From the NCBI RefSeq assembly GCF_002091675.1, contig NZ_BDAE01000018.1, positions 1-64,000 of the forward strand: DNA of 64,000 nt, given 5' to 3'. Both the position numbers and the translations under genes were made by a program. The notes beneath the pieces were generated by a model. That model was not told the DNA's origin and did no database searches. It was given only the letters and a program-made list of their open reading frames with translations. The DNA comes from Pseudomonas luteola NBRC 103146 (GTDB taxonomy: Bacteria; Pseudomonadota; Gammaproteobacteria; Pseudomonadales; Pseudomonadaceae). This document shows, piece by piece, positions 7,951 to 16,569 of the stretch (position 1 is its first letter; every line of letters starts with the position of its first letter).

Positions 7951-8454
7951 TCAGTACTGACGTACCACTGCGGTTTGGTTATTACCGTATTGCGTAATAC
8001 TGGCCTGTTGACCGGTACCGTTCTGCTCAATGGAAGCGCTGTTATAAGCGCCGTACTGGTTGATCAGTGCGACGTTTGCCGAGCCGATCTGGGTAATGGA
8101 AGCCGTGTTGCCATAACCAGCCTGGGTAATAACTGCGGAGAGGTCAGCCCCTTGCTGAAGGATAAAGGCCTGCTGATCGTTACCAAGTTGTGAGATGAGC
8201 GCCTGTGAGTTAAGGCCTTGTTGGCTTAAGGTGGCCTGGTTGTTGTTACCGTTCTGCTGGATTTGAGCAACCAGTCCGCCAGCCGATGCTGTAGCTGCCA
8301 GTGCGCGCGGGTCAGGCGTGCCGGCAAGGTCTGAAGTCGTCGTGGCGATATCGAAATTATCAAGCAGATCAGCCGCCTGGAGCGGCGGTACAACAAGGCT
8401 CATGCCGGAGAAGGCGAGCGCAAGTCCTGAGCACAATCTTTGCAGCGAATTCAT
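7951..8454 (-). CDS. csgB: CsgB-like curli nucleator (paralogue 1)
   Basis: A 167-aa secreted protein with a signal peptide ending near LQAADLLDNFDIA. After a non-repeat N-terminal region come five curlin units from about residue 65. The last unit, ASITQYGNNQTAVVRQY, resembles the end of E. coli CsgB (ITQYGTQKTAIVVQR). Such minor subunits anchor to the cell surface and template fibre growth. It shares the N-terminal ADLL(D/N)NFD motif with two tandem paralogues. A shared palindromic motif lies 52 nt before the ATG. Confidence 0.85.
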   Translation of the reverse strand: MNSLQRLCSGLALAFSGMSLVVPPLQAADLLDNFDIATTTSDLAGTPDPRALAATASAGGLVAQIQQNGNNNQATLSQQGLNSQALISQLGNDQQAFILQQGADLSAVITQAGYGNTASITQIGSANVALINQYGAYNSASIEQNGTGQQASITQYGNNQTAVVRQY

Positions 8455-8505
8455 GGCTAATCCCTGTATAGCGCTGTGCGGATTGTTGGTCGTACAGGCG
8501 AAACT

Positions 8506-8525
8506 GGGTATCAACCAAAAGATTG
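8506..8525 (-). promoter_or_regulatory. Curlin-associated palindromic motif (copy 1)
   Basis: On the coding strand this reads CAATCTTTTGGTTGATACCC, 52 nt upstream of the start at 8454. It is one of four related copies before curlin genes in this window. The core is CAATC-N4-GATTG with one mismatch here, followed by ATACC. It could be an operator for a dimeric regulator such as a CsgD-type protein, or part of a promoter. Confidence 0.55.
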
Positions 8526-8686
8526 AAAAGATGGGGCATTTAAGCCATAGAGGGATTAATCCATGGCTGCCGGAGGAGGCGGATCTAGAGCTGGCTAGGC
8601 CCGATGAACGGTATACCTAGGCAACCTCTACCATCAAGAGGCGTTAACTGATCTGGCTTTTGCTAAGCATTGATGGCTCCTTGGGC

Positions 8687-9184
8687 TCAGTATTGGCGAA
8701 TGACAGCATTCTGATTGTTTCCGTATTGGATAATGCTGGCTTGCTGACCAGTACCATTCTGTTCGATGGCAGCATTGTTAGCGTTGCCGTACTGACTGAT
8801 AACAGCAGCATTTGCTGACCCGGTCTGGGAAATCAGTGCGCTATTGGCTTCTCCTACCTGCTTGATAACGGCAGCCAGGTCTGAGCCTTGCTGCAGAATA
8901 TAAGCCTGCTGGTCATTACCCTGTTGAGTAATGGTTGCCAGGGAGTTAAGCCCTCGCTGACTCAAGGTGGCCTGGTTGCTGTTGCCATTCTGCTGGACCT
9001 GAGCGACGAGACCATTGACCGAGGCGGCAGCCAATGCACGTACGTCGGGTGTGCCAGCCAAATCTGTCGATGAGGAGGCGATATCGAAGTTATCGAGCAG
9101 GTCAGCAGCCTGCAAATACAGTGGCGCTGCAAGGCAGCTTACTACCAGGGCCGTTTGAGAAAGCAGTCGTTGCAACATGGTCAT
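8687..9184 (-). CDS. csgB: CsgB-like curli nucleator (paralogue 2)
   Basis: A 165-aa secreted curlin-repeat protein, closely similar to the neighbouring paralogue at 7951-8454. It shares the ADLLDNFDIAS motif after the signal peptide, five repeat units, and an ending of SIIQYGNNQNAVIRQY. AGGAG six bases before the ATG supports 9184; an in-frame ATG two codons later is possible. It sits between the curlin fragment and paralogue 1 and has its own copy of the shared upstream motif, so it may be transcribed independently. Confidence 0.85.
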   Translation of the reverse strand: MTMLQRLLSQTALVVSCLAAPLYLQAADLLDNFDIASSSTDLAGTPDVRALAAASVNGLVAQVQQNGNSNQATLSQRGLNSLATITQQGNDQQAYILQQGSDLAAVIKQVGEANSALISQTGSANAAVISQYGNANNAAIEQNGTGQQASIIQYGNNQNAVIRQY

Positions 9185-9234
9185 GGCTAACTCCTGTTTA
9201 GCACTTACAAGTTTTGCTGACGGGTTCCCGCTTC

Positions 9235-9253
9235 GCTATCAATCTAAAGATTG
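9235..9253 (-). promoter_or_regulatory. Curlin-associated palindromic motif (copy 2)
   Basis: The coding strand reads CAATCTTTAGATTGATAGC, 51 nt before the start at 9184. The CAATC/GATTG arms are perfect here around TTTA. The spacing to the start codon is almost the same as at the other csgB-like genes (52 and 55 nt). Confidence 0.6.
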
Positions 9254-9345
9254 AAACTTTAATCAAAGCGAAATAAAAAAGACTTAATTCTCTGGTATGG
9301 CCAACAGCAGGCGCTGCTTTACAGAGCGGCGCAACTCCTGTCCAT

Positions 9346-9666
9346 TCATGGTGATCGCTGGCTGGTGCCATTGCCTTCCTGACGATAGTCCAACTCGTTA
9401 AAATTGCCACTCTGAGTCAGCATGGCCTGATTGTTTATTCTCTGCTCCTCTACCGTGGCAGTGTTGATCGACACAGCACGATTGGCTGCTCCAGGGAAAG
9501 CGTGTTGCCATTGCCCGTAGTCGATGCGGTTACGATAGGCTTTCTCATTCTCGGGGAGGAAAGCGTTGTTGCCTGCCTGGTTGAGGCTTGCATTATTAAT
9601 GACGGCTAGAGCAGGCAGGCCAAGCCTGGGCAAAGCAGCCGCAACGCTAGGTTTCATCATAAACAT
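9346..9666 (-). pseudogene. Curlin-like fragment, probably a decayed or minor subunit
   Basis: A 106-aa frame with a signal-like start (MFMMKPSVAAALPRLGLPALA) and an AAGGAG ribosome site. The middle (ENEKAYRNRIDYGQWQHAFPG) does not fit the curlin repeat. The end, INNQAMLTQSGNFNELDYRQEGNGTS, matches the GKFNELYFDQNGTANT region of the 380-aa curlin. It stops abruptly after GNGTSQRSP. Two bases out of frame the sequence continues AITMNGQELRRSV to a stop at about 9279, which resembles a terminal curlin strand and suggests a frameshift. It may still be expressed as a short minor component. Confidence 0.5.
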
Positions 9667-9907
9667 GACGTGCTCCTTGTAGTTATCGGAAGGGTAAAAG
9701 CCATACAGCTCTAACAGGCAGACAGCCGAACGCTACAGAGCATTGCCTGTAAGCGAGCTGTAGAAGTGAGCTAGGGCGGGATGCGGTTTTTTCTAGCCTT
9801 TGTCAAACAAGTCTCTGCCAGCTGGGAAACGGGAGAGAGCACAGGAATAGATTGGACCTTGCACATGACATCTTCCTTTGACTTCATGAACAAGCGGCAT
9901 TGAGCCG

Positions 9908-10405
9908 CTAGCGCTGTTGAACAGTGATGCTCTGGTTGTTTCCGAACTGGATAATACTGCCCTGTAAACCGGTGCCGTTCTGGTCGATCAGCGCTTCGTT
10001 ATAGGCGCCATACTGATGGATAGCGGCTTGATTAGCCGAGCCTCGCTGAATGATAGAAGCGTTATGGCCCTGGCCGCTTTGCAGAATGACAGCGGTCAGC
10101 TCCGTACCATTTTGCAGCATGGCTGCCTGATGATTTCCACCGAGTTGTTGGATAAGTGCCTGACTGCCTAATCCGGTTTGGGTGAGAAAGGCCTGGCTGT
10201 CGCTGCCCTGCTGGATAACGGTGGCCGCTATGCGGTCGGCAGTCGATTGACCAAGGGAACCCTGGGCCTGCCGGGCGGCTACATCCGAGACCGTAGAAAG
10301 ATCGAAGTTATTGAGCAGGTCCGCCGCGTTGGGCGTCTCGATGGAAAAGCCGAGACATGAAACCAGCAACGCAAACCTCAAACTGATCCGCTGCAGTACG
10401 TTCAT
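9908..10405 (-). CDS. csgB: CsgB-like curli nucleator (paralogue 3)
   Basis: A 165-aa secreted protein with the ADLLNNFDLS motif after the signal peptide and five curlin units ending SIIQFGNNQSITVQQR. It is more diverged than paralogues 1 and 2. Its linker is longer in Ala/Gln (AARQAQGSLGQSTADRIAATV) and its last residues differ. AGGAAATAGCC before the ATG matches the leader of the other paralogues. It is the first curlin gene of the minus-strand island. Confidence 0.83.
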   Translation of the reverse strand: MNVLQRISLRFALLVSCLGFSIETPNAADLLNNFDLSTVSDVAARQAQGSLGQSTADRIAATVIQQGSDSQAFLTQTGLGSQALIQQLGGNHQAAMLQNGTELTAVILQSGQGHNASIIQRGSANQAAIHQYGAYNEALIDQNGTGLQGSIIQFGNNQSITVQQR

Positions 10406-10459
10406 GGCTATTTCCTCAATAGCGCTTCGTACTACGTTATCGCGCAGGGCGGGCCACTT

Positions 10460-10479
10460 GGGTATCGCTCTAAAGGGTG
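10460..10479 (-). promoter_or_regulatory. Curlin-associated motif (copy 3, degenerate)
   Basis: The coding strand reads CACCCTTTAGAGCGATACCC, 55 nt upstream of the start at 10405. CTTTAG and GATACCC are kept but the palindromic arms are degraded compared with copies 1, 2 and 4. Confidence 0.45.
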
Positions 10480-10525
10480 AAATTGCCTGCCTTTTAAATA
10501 GGAGATGAACTAGGCTGATCTCATA

Positions 10526-10780
10526 TTAATGGCAGCGGTTCGAGTGTTTATCCTGGGTTTTGCAATGACAGGGAGGAACAGGGTCGATACCGCCCGGATG
10601 AAACGGGTGGCAGCGCAGCAAGCGGCGAATGGTCAGCCAGCTGCCGCGCAAGGCGCCATGGGTCTGTAGGGCCTCAATGGCGTAATGCGAACAGGAGGGA
10701 TAGAAACGGCAGCGTGGGCCAATCATGGGGCTGATGAAGAGCTGGTAACCTCGTAGCAGAACGATCAACACTTTCTTCAT
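10526..10780 (-). CDS. yidD: Membrane protein insertion efficiency factor YidD
   Basis: An 84-aa YidD. It has the amphipathic N-terminus ([16 protein letters not shown]) and the conserved [18 protein letters not shown] and [13 protein letters not shown] blocks. YidD helps YidC insert inner-membrane proteins. It normally lies between rnpA and yidC near the replication origin. Here it stands alone between the curlin island and pcaQ. Confidence 0.92.
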   Translation of the reverse strand: MKKVLIVLLRGYQLFISPMIGPRCRFYPSCSHYAIEALQTHGALRGSWLTIRRLLRCHPFHPGGIDPVPPCHCKTQDKHSNRCH

Positions 10781-10906
10781 GAGCTGAGGGGCTTATCTGG
10801 CAGCAGGGCGTGGGACGGTCATTTTACCGGGTATGGCAGTTGGGTCGAGTGACTTGCCGACGGGTTGAGGTTAACAATGGCAGTCTGCTCCTGACGCTGG
10901 CGCGAT

Positions 10907-11842
10907 ATGAACATCGATACCCGTATTAAATTTCGACATCTCCTGTGCTTTATTGAAGTGGCTCAGCACCGCAGTTTCGCCAAGGCGGCCCATGCCGTGT
11001 CGGTTTCTCAGCCTGCCATTTCCAAGACCCTTAAGGAGCTTGAGGGCATTCTTGAGGCGCGCCTGTTCGAGCGGGACAAGAATGGCGTAGTGCTGACGCA
11101 AGCCGGTCAGGCCTTCATGCGTTATGCGGGCCCCTGCGTCCAGGCATTGCGAGACGGGGTCAATACGGTACGCAGCGGCGGGATGCAGGGTGGCCAAGTA
11201 CGGGTTGGGGTACTTTCGACAGTGGAAAGTCTGGTTATACCGGAGGTCATCAGGCGACTCCACGAACGCTACAGCGGGCTCACCATCAGTGTTACGACAG
11301 GCATGAGTACCTATCTACTCAATAAACTGAGAGTAGGTGAGCTGGATATTGTGGTGGGGCGCATGACAGACAACCCTGAAATCCGCGGCCTGAACTTCGA
11401 GCATCTGTATAGCGAGTCGATGACGTTGGTGGTTCGAAACGGTCATCCGTTGCAAGCAGCGACTGGAATTGACCGGCAACGACTGGCGGACTATCCCTGG
11501 GTTCTTCCGTTGACGGGCACCACAATTCGGCAGTACGCCGAAAGCTTTCTGGTGCAGTGTGGGATCAGCCTGATGTCGCAGCGGTTGGAGACGCTTTCGC
11601 CAGCGCTGAGCCGGCGCTATGTACTGTTAAGTGATGCCGTCTGGATTGCGCCTCTGGATGCCGTGGAGACCGACATCAAGGCTGGTGTGCTGGCTGAGCT
11701 GTCTCTAGGCGTTCAGGAGCCGGGTGGCTCGATTGGCTTGTGCCGCAATAATACGGCAACGCTTCCGCTGGCGGCGCAATGGTTCTGTGAGGTTCTACGG
11801 GAAGTCGCCAGCGAGCTGGTTGCCGAGCGATCAGCCTCATAA
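10907..11842 (+). CDS. pcaQ: LysR-type regulator of the protocatechuate branch
   Basis: A 311-aa LysR regulator. The N-terminal HTH (FRHLLCFIEVAQHRSFAKAAHAVSVSQPAISK region, residues about 8-40) is followed by a substrate-binding domain. In PcaQ proteins the effector is carboxymuconate-type (family knowledge). It lies directly upstream of pcaHG in the same direction. The intergenic palindrome at 11838-11855 matches the published PcaQ site ATAACC-N4-GGTTAA. A half-site GGTTAA also lies at 10869-10874 before its own start. Confidence 0.88.
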   Translation: MNIDTRIKFRHLLCFIEVAQHRSFAKAAHAVSVSQPAISKTLKELEGILEARLFERDKNGVVLTQAGQAFMRYAGPCVQALRDGVNTVRSGGMQGGQVRVGVLSTVESLVIPEVIRRLHERYSGLTISVTTGMSTYLLNKLRVGELDIVVGRMTDNPEIRGLNFEHLYSESMTLVVRNGHPLQAATGIDRQRLADYPWVLPLTGTTIRQYAESFLVQCGISLMSQRLETLSPALSRRYVLLSDAVWIAPLDAVETDIKAGVLAELSLGVQEPGGSIGLCRNNTATLPLAAQWFCEVLREVASELVAERSAS

Positions 11843-11855
11843 CCATTTGGTTATG
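11838..11855 (+). promoter_or_regulatory. Probable PcaQ operator
   Basis: CATAACCATTTGGTTATG is a perfect 18-bp palindrome with 8-bp arms. It overlaps the pcaQ stop codon and ends about 95 nt before the pcaH start. It contains ATAACC-N4-GGTTAT, nearly identical to the PcaQ consensus known from rhizobia. Confidence 0.75.
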
Positions 11856-11949
11856 AATGATTGCCGTCATTTCAATTGGCTGGCCTGCGGCATTGCGCCA
11901 CACTCCGGGCAACCCCTTTGATGGGTAAGGCTCTTTGTGGAGTAAAGCC

Positions 11950-12672
11950 ATGAATAATAATTCCAATGACACTCGCTTTGTCGCCCGTGACCGTAACTGG
12001 CATCCCCATGCCTATACGCCTGGTTATAAGTCGTCTGTACCCCGTTCACCCCGACAGGCCTTGGTTAGCATTCAGCAAACGGTTTCTGAACGTACCGGCC
12101 CGGATTTTTCTCATCTTCAGTTGGGCAAGCATGATAACGATCTGCTGCTGAACTTCAATAATGGGGGCTTGCCACAGGGCGAGCGAATCATCCTGTTTGG
12201 ACGAGTAGTCGATCAGTTTGGTAAGCCCGTACCGAAGACGTATGTAGAGATCTGGCAGGCTAACGCTGGTGGACGGTATCGCCATAAGAACGACGTCTAC
12301 CTGGCGCCGCTCGATCCCAACTTTGGCGGTGTAGGACGTACCCTGACCGACAATGATGGCAACTATGTATTCCGTACCATCAAGCCGGGGCCTTATCCGT
12401 GGCGTAATGGGGTGAATGATTGGCGGCCCGCCCATATCCATGTTTCGGTCATGGGACCTTCGATTTCCACTCGATTGATTACGCAGCTGTATTTCGAAGG
12501 TGATCCGCTGATACCGATCTGCCCGATCGTGAAGTCGATTACGAACCCGGAGGCCGTGCAGACACTTATTGCACGTCTGGACATGACCATGGCCAATCCA
12601 ATGGACTGCTTGGCTTACCGTTTTGACATTGTGACGCGTGGCGCACGTCAAACCCATTTCGAGAACCTGTGA
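11950..12672 (+). CDS. pcaH: Protocatechuate 3,4-dioxygenase beta subunit
   Basis: A 240-aa intradiol dioxygenase subunit that holds the ferric iron. The ligands lie in [21 protein letters not shown]: one Tyr in GPYPW and the two His of HIH. A second Tyr is expected nearby. With PcaG it cleaves protocatechuate to 3-carboxy-cis,cis-muconate. The start at 11950 was chosen over an in-frame GTG at 11935 because [10 protein letters not shown] fits family N-termini. It is followed by pcaG after 10 nt. Confidence 0.95.
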   Translation: MNNNSNDTRFVARDRNWHPHAYTPGYKSSVPRSPRQALVSIQQTVSERTGPDFSHLQLGKHDNDLLLNFNNGGLPQGERIILFGRVVDQFGKPVPKTYVEIWQANAGGRYRHKNDVYLAPLDPNFGGVGRTLTDNDGNYVFRTIKPGPYPWRNGVNDWRPAHIHVSVMGPSISTRLITQLYFEGDPLIPICPIVKSITNPEAVQTLIARLDMTMANPMDCLAYRFDIVTRGARQTHFENL

Positions 12673-12682
12673 GGAGGCGATC

Positions 12683-13285
12683 ATGACGACGACATTTCTG
12701 CCAGAGACGCCTTCACAAACCGCAGGCCCTTACGTTCACATCGGTCTTGCGCTGGCCGCAGCTGGTAATCCGACGCGTGACATGGAAATCTGGAATGATC
12801 TTGCCAAGCCGGATGCGCCAGGCCAGCACATCGTGCTGACGGGGCAAGTGTTTGACGGCAACGGCAATCTGGTGCGCGATTCCTTTCTGGAGGTCTGGCA
12901 AGCCAATCACGACGGTGTCTACGATCCGGTTTATCATCCGGAAAAGGCATTCAACAGCTTTGGCCGTACGGCTACTACCTTTGATGCCGGTGAGTGGTCG
13001 ATGCAAACGATAAAGCCGGGTAAGGTGATGGATAGCCAGGGCAGGCCCATGGCGCCGCATATCAATCTGGCGCTGTTTGCCCGTGGCATCAATATCCATC
13101 TGCAGACCCGTATCTACTTTGAGGACGAAGCGGAAGCCAATGCGATTTGTCCAGTGCTCAACCTTGTCGAGCCACCTCGCAGGCCGACTCTGATCGCCAA
13201 GCGCTTTGAAGAAAACGGCAAAGTGATTTACCGTTTCGACATGCATCTGCAAGGTCCACAGGAAACTGTCTTTTTCGATTTCTGA
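12683..13285 (+). CDS. pcaG: Protocatechuate 3,4-dioxygenase alpha subunit
   Basis: A 200-aa PcaG with the family N-terminus LPETPSQTAGPYVHIGL and the intradiol fold (LTGQVFDGNGNLVRDSFLEVWQA region). It lacks the iron-binding HIH and helps shape the active site of PcaH. The ATG at 12683 follows GAGGAGGCGATC, a strong ribosome site. Its stop overlaps the start of the zapE-like gene in TGATG, an unusual partnership. Confidence 0.95.
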   Translation: MTTTFLPETPSQTAGPYVHIGLALAAAGNPTRDMEIWNDLAKPDAPGQHIVLTGQVFDGNGNLVRDSFLEVWQANHDGVYDPVYHPEKAFNSFGRTATTFDAGEWSMQTIKPGKVMDSQGRPMAPHINLALFARGINIHLQTRIYFEDEAEANAICPVLNLVEPPRRPTLIAKRFEENGKVIYRFDMHLQGPQETVFFDF

Positions 13286-14346
13286 TGGCTACATCTGAAC
13301 CGCTCAACGCGGGCGAGTTAATTCGGCAACATTTCGCTGCCGAACTGGCCGCCCGTCACTATCAGGCCGATGCCGCCCAAGAGGCGGCATTGGTGCATCT
13401 GGCTGACTGGCTTGATCGCTTTCTGGCCGATCGTAAATCCTGGTTTAAAAAGCCGTCTGCGGGCGTCTATATCTGGGGCGACGTAGGGCGAGGCAAGAGC
13501 TTTGTCATGGACGCCTTCTATACGGCCGTCCCTATTACGGAAAAGCGTCGCGTGCATTTTCATTCCTTTCTGCAGGAGTTGCAGCGGCGGATGCGTGACT
13601 ATGCCGGCCAAGCCGATCCTCTAGCACAGGTAGCCCGGGAAATCGCTCGGGAAGTACGTCTGCTGTGCTTTGATGAATTTCATGTGCATGACATTGGCGA
13701 TGCCATGCTGTTGGGTCGTATGCTCAAGGTGCTGGTAGATGAGGGTGTCGGGCTGGTGATGACATCCAATTACAAGCCGGAGGGCCTGTGTCCAAACCCG
13801 TTGTATCGAGAGCGCTTCAAGCCGATCATTGCATTGATCGAAAAGCGCTTCGATGTGCTTGCCATCAACGGTAAGGTCGATTATCGGCAGCGCAGCGACG
13901 AGCAGACCCTATGGGGGTATTACCTCTGGCCAGAGTCAGCGGGCGGTGTGAAGCGTTTGCAAACACTGCTGGACCTGTCTGCTGCCGCTACGACTGACGC
14001 TACCCTGGACGTCAATCATCATCCCCTTTCGGTGCGCGCGTATGAAGGGGAGCGGATCTGGCTGGATTTTGCCGACCTCTGTGAGCAGCCTCATTCGACC
14101 TTGGATTACCTCTGGATTGTCGAGCATTTTTCACACGTTGGCGTCAGCGGGCTTGATTGCCTGGCGCGTCAGTCTGATGCCGTTCGACAGCGATTTCTAA
14201 ACCTGGTGGATATCGCTTACGACCGGGGCGTGACTCTGATCCTATCCAGCGAAGTGCCTATGGATGAGCTGGCCGGGGATGCCACCGTGGACTTTGCCCG
14301 GACGCTGAGCCGGTTGAGGCAGCTGGGAGTAGAGCGGCTGCAATAA
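13285..14346 (+). CDS. zapE: ZapE/AFG1-family P-loop ATPase
   Basis: A 353-aa AFG1-like ATPase. Walker A is GDVGRGKS (about residue 70), Walker B is LLCFDEFHVHD (about 130), and MTSNYKPEGLCPN is the sensor region. ZapE binds FtsZ and destabilises it in a GTP/ATP-dependent way in E. coli. This copy is fused in the transcript to pcaHG by a one-base overlap (TGATG), which is not the standard location. It may be a second paralogue with another role. Confidence 0.85.
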   Translation: MATSEPLNAGELIRQHFAAELAARHYQADAAQEAALVHLADWLDRFLADRKSWFKKPSAGVYIWGDVGRGKSFVMDAFYTAVPITEKRRVHFHSFLQELQRRMRDYAGQADPLAQVAREIAREVRLLCFDEFHVHDIGDAMLLGRMLKVLVDEGVGLVMTSNYKPEGLCPNPLYRERFKPIIALIEKRFDVLAINGKVDYRQRSDEQTLWGYYLWPESAGGVKRLQTLLDLSAAATTDATLDVNHHPLSVRAYEGERIWLDFADLCEQPHSTLDYLWIVEHFSHVGVSGLDCLARQSDAVRQRFLNLVDIAYDRGVTLILSSEVPMDELAGDATVDFARTLSRLRQLGVERLQ

Positions 14347-14494
14347 ATTTTAGCTGACTGCTCGAGTAATACATTTCTACCGTAAGTGTTACCAAGGCAA
14401 TTGTGCTGATTTCGTCCTTCCGCCGAGCGAAAAACACCAAGCCGATTTTGCGTTGACACGCCACGCTATAAGCCTCTTTTGCCGAGGTGGCGCC

Positions 14495-15427
14495 ATGAGA
14501 CGTATCCAGGTTATCGACTCCCATACGGGCGGTGAGCCGACTCGCTTGGTCATCGAGGGATTTCCCGATATGGGAAAAGGCTCCATGGCGGAGCGATTGA
14601 AACTGTTGCGGCATGAATACGATGACTGGCGGGCTACTTGCGTGCTTGAACCCCGTGGGAGCGATGTGTTGGTGGGTGCGCTCCTGTGCGAGCCGGTCGA
14701 TCCTGAGGCCTGCACCGGCGTTATTTTTTTCAACAACTCCGGCTATTTGGGAATGTGTGGGCACGGCACGATTGGGCTGGTGCGATCGCTTTATCATCTC
14801 GGTCGGATCGACGTAGGGCGGCACCGGATCGAGACCCCTGTAGGGACAGTAGAGGCAACGCTGCATGAGGACCTTTCCGTCAGCGTGCGTAATGTACCTG
14901 CGTACCGCTATCGCAAGGATGTTCCGTTGGAGGTGCCCGGCCTGGGCGTGGTGAGGGGTGACATTGCCTGGGGTGGCAACTGGTTTTATCTGATTGCCAA
15001 TCATGGCCTGCAGGTGAACAGCGACAACCTCGACGCGCTGACCGAATACAGCTGGGCAGTACGGCAGGCGCTTGAGGCGCAAGGCGTACGCGGCGAAAAC
15101 GGCGGTGTGATCGATCACATCGAGCTGTTTGGAGGCGATGAATGCGCGGATAGCCGCAATTTTGTGCTCTGCCCAGGCAAAGCCTATGACCGCTCGCCCT
15201 GCGGGACAGGAACCAGCGCCAAGCTTGCCTGCCTTGCTGCGGATGGGCATCTGCAGCCGGGTGAGCTCTGGCGGCAGGCCAGCGTGATCGGCAGCCTTTT
15301 CGAGGCCAGTTATGCGTGGGAAGGGGAGCGGATCATTCCCACTATTCGAGGCACTGCCCATATCAGCGCCGAGGCCACGTTGTTGATTGATGAGGCTGAT
15401 CCCTTCGCCTGGGGAATTCGGCTGTGA
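14495..15427 (+). CDS. lhpA: 4-hydroxyproline 2-epimerase
   Basis: A 310-aa proline-racemase-fold enzyme. The catalytic cysteines are Cys88 in GMCGHGTIG and Cys236 in [10 protein letters not shown], as in hydroxyproline epimerases. It converts trans-4-hydroxy-L-proline to cis-4-hydroxy-D-proline. The start at 14495 ([15 protein letters not shown]) fits the family. Downstream dehydrogenase and deaminase genes confirm the pathway. It overlaps the next gene by 4 nt. Confidence 0.93.
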   Translation: MRRIQVIDSHTGGEPTRLVIEGFPDMGKGSMAERLKLLRHEYDDWRATCVLEPRGSDVLVGALLCEPVDPEACTGVIFFNNSGYLGMCGHGTIGLVRSLYHLGRIDVGRHRIETPVGTVEATLHEDLSVSVRNVPAYRYRKDVPLEVPGLGVVRGDIAWGGNWFYLIANHGLQVNSDNLDALTEYSWAVRQALEAQGVRGENGGVIDHIELFGGDECADSRNFVLCPGKAYDRSPCGTGTSAKLACLAADGHLQPGELWRQASVIGSLFEASYAWEGERIIPTIRGTAHISAEATLLIDEADPFAWGIRL

Positions 15428-16569
15428 GCCTTTTGGCACGCACCGCTGCAGCAGATATCGTTATCGTGGGAGCCGGTATCGTAGGGGCTATGTGTGCCTA
15501 TGAACTGGCTGCCCGAGGCTTGTGCGTTCGGGTCATCGACAATCGAAGCGGTGGTGCTACCGGCGTGGGGATGGGCCACTTGGTTGCCATGGATGACAAT
15601 CCTGCCGAGCTTGCGCTCAGTCATTATTCCATAGAGCTCTGGAATGCGTTGCGTGAGCGCTTGCCTGAAGCATGCGCCTATCGTAACTGCGGGACACTGT
15701 GGCTGGCGGCGAACGGTGATGAGCGCGCGTTAGCAGAGGCAAAGCAAGCCAGGCTGGCTGAGCATGGCGTTCAGTCGGGTTGGGTCACTGCCTCTTCGCT
15801 ACGGCAATTAGAGCCGATGCTGCGCTCTGATCTGGCAGGTGCGCTGAAGGTGGGTGACGACGGGATCCTCTACGCTCCGGCAACCGCGCGCTGGCTGCTC
15901 GGCCAGCACGGCAATCGAATCACCGTTCAGGAGGAGGAGGTCATCCGGGTCGAGGGTAATCGATTATGCCTGAGCGATGGTCTCTGGATGACGGCACCCG
16001 CTATTCTGCTTGCCAATGGCCTGGGTGCTTGCCGGTTACTCCCGGAGGTGCCGTTAAGGCCGAAGAAAGGCCATTTACTGATTACAGATCGATACCCCGC
16101 CTGTGTCACCCATCAACTGGTGGAGCTTGGGTATGCTGCCAGCGCTCACGCCAGTGATGGAACCTCCATCGCGTTCAATGTGCAGCCAAGGCCTACAGGA
16201 CAGTTGCTGATCGGCTCATCCCGACAATTTGATACCCTGGATAAGCGCGTCGAGTTCGATGTGCTAGGTCGTATGCTCACGCGTGCACAGTATTACTTAC
16301 CCGGCTTGGGCGAGTTGAATGCCATTCGCAGCTGGACAGGTTTTCGTGTTGCAACACCGGATGGTTTGCCTTTGCTCGGACAGTATCCTGGTCAACCGGG
16401 CCTATGGCTGGCGCTGGGCCATGAAGGGCTGGGCGTTACCACCGCACCGGCCAGTGCACGGATGATCGCTGCTCAGTTATTGGGTGAAGCGATTCCTCTC
16501 GATTCCACTCCGTTCCGGCCTGAGCGCTTTGTAAATGCGGCTTCCACCACCCAGGAGGCAACGGCATGA
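15424..16569 (+). CDS. lhpB: D-hydroxyproline dehydrogenase, FAD beta-type subunit
   Basis: A 381-aa FAD-dependent amine oxidase of the DAO family. The dinucleotide-binding motif is [21 protein letters not shown] (near residue 12). The C-terminal [17 protein letters not shown] and [11 protein letters not shown] blocks are typical. It starts with GTG within GTGA, overlapping the epimerase stop. In related clusters this subunit holds the substrate site. Together with the two next genes it forms a hetero-oligomeric dehydrogenase that oxidises cis-4-hydroxy-D-proline to pyrroline-4-hydroxy-2-carboxylate. Confidence 0.88.
   Translation: MSLLARTAAADIVIVGAGIVGAMCAYELAARGLCVRVIDNRSGGATGVGMGHLVAMDDNPAELALSHYSIELWNALRERLPEACAYRNCGTLWLAANGDERALAEAKQARLAEHGVQSGWVTASSLRQLEPMLRSDLAGALKVGDDGILYAPATARWLLGQHGNRITVQEEEVIRVEGNRLCLSDGLWMTAPAILLANGLGACRLLPEVPLRPKKGHLLITDRYPACVTHQLVELGYAASAHASDGTSIAFNVQPRPTGQLLIGSSRQFDTLDKRVEFDVLGRMLTRAQYYLPGLGELNAIRSWTGFRVATPDGLPLLGQYPGQPGLWLALGHEGLGVTTAPASARMIAAQLLGEAIPLDSTPFRPERFVNAASTTQEATA

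Noticed and set aside
6689-9073. Plus-strand open frames opposite the curlin genes
   Set aside because: They are reverse-strand reflections of the regular repeat DNA, with repetitive V/L/A-rich translations.
9198-9410. Minus-strand frame overlapping the curlin fragment
   Set aside because: No curlin pattern in its translation; the alternative +2 frame gives the better continuation.
6725-10405. Repetitive DNA considered as a CRISPR array or minisatellite
   Set aside because: The period is a protein repeat of about 22 codons with diverged units and intact long reading frames; there are no identical direct repeats with unique spacers.
14453-14472. TTGACA and TATAAG before the hydroxyproline epimerase as a promoter
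   Set aside because: The spacing between the two hexamers is only 8 nt, too short for a sigma-70 promoter.
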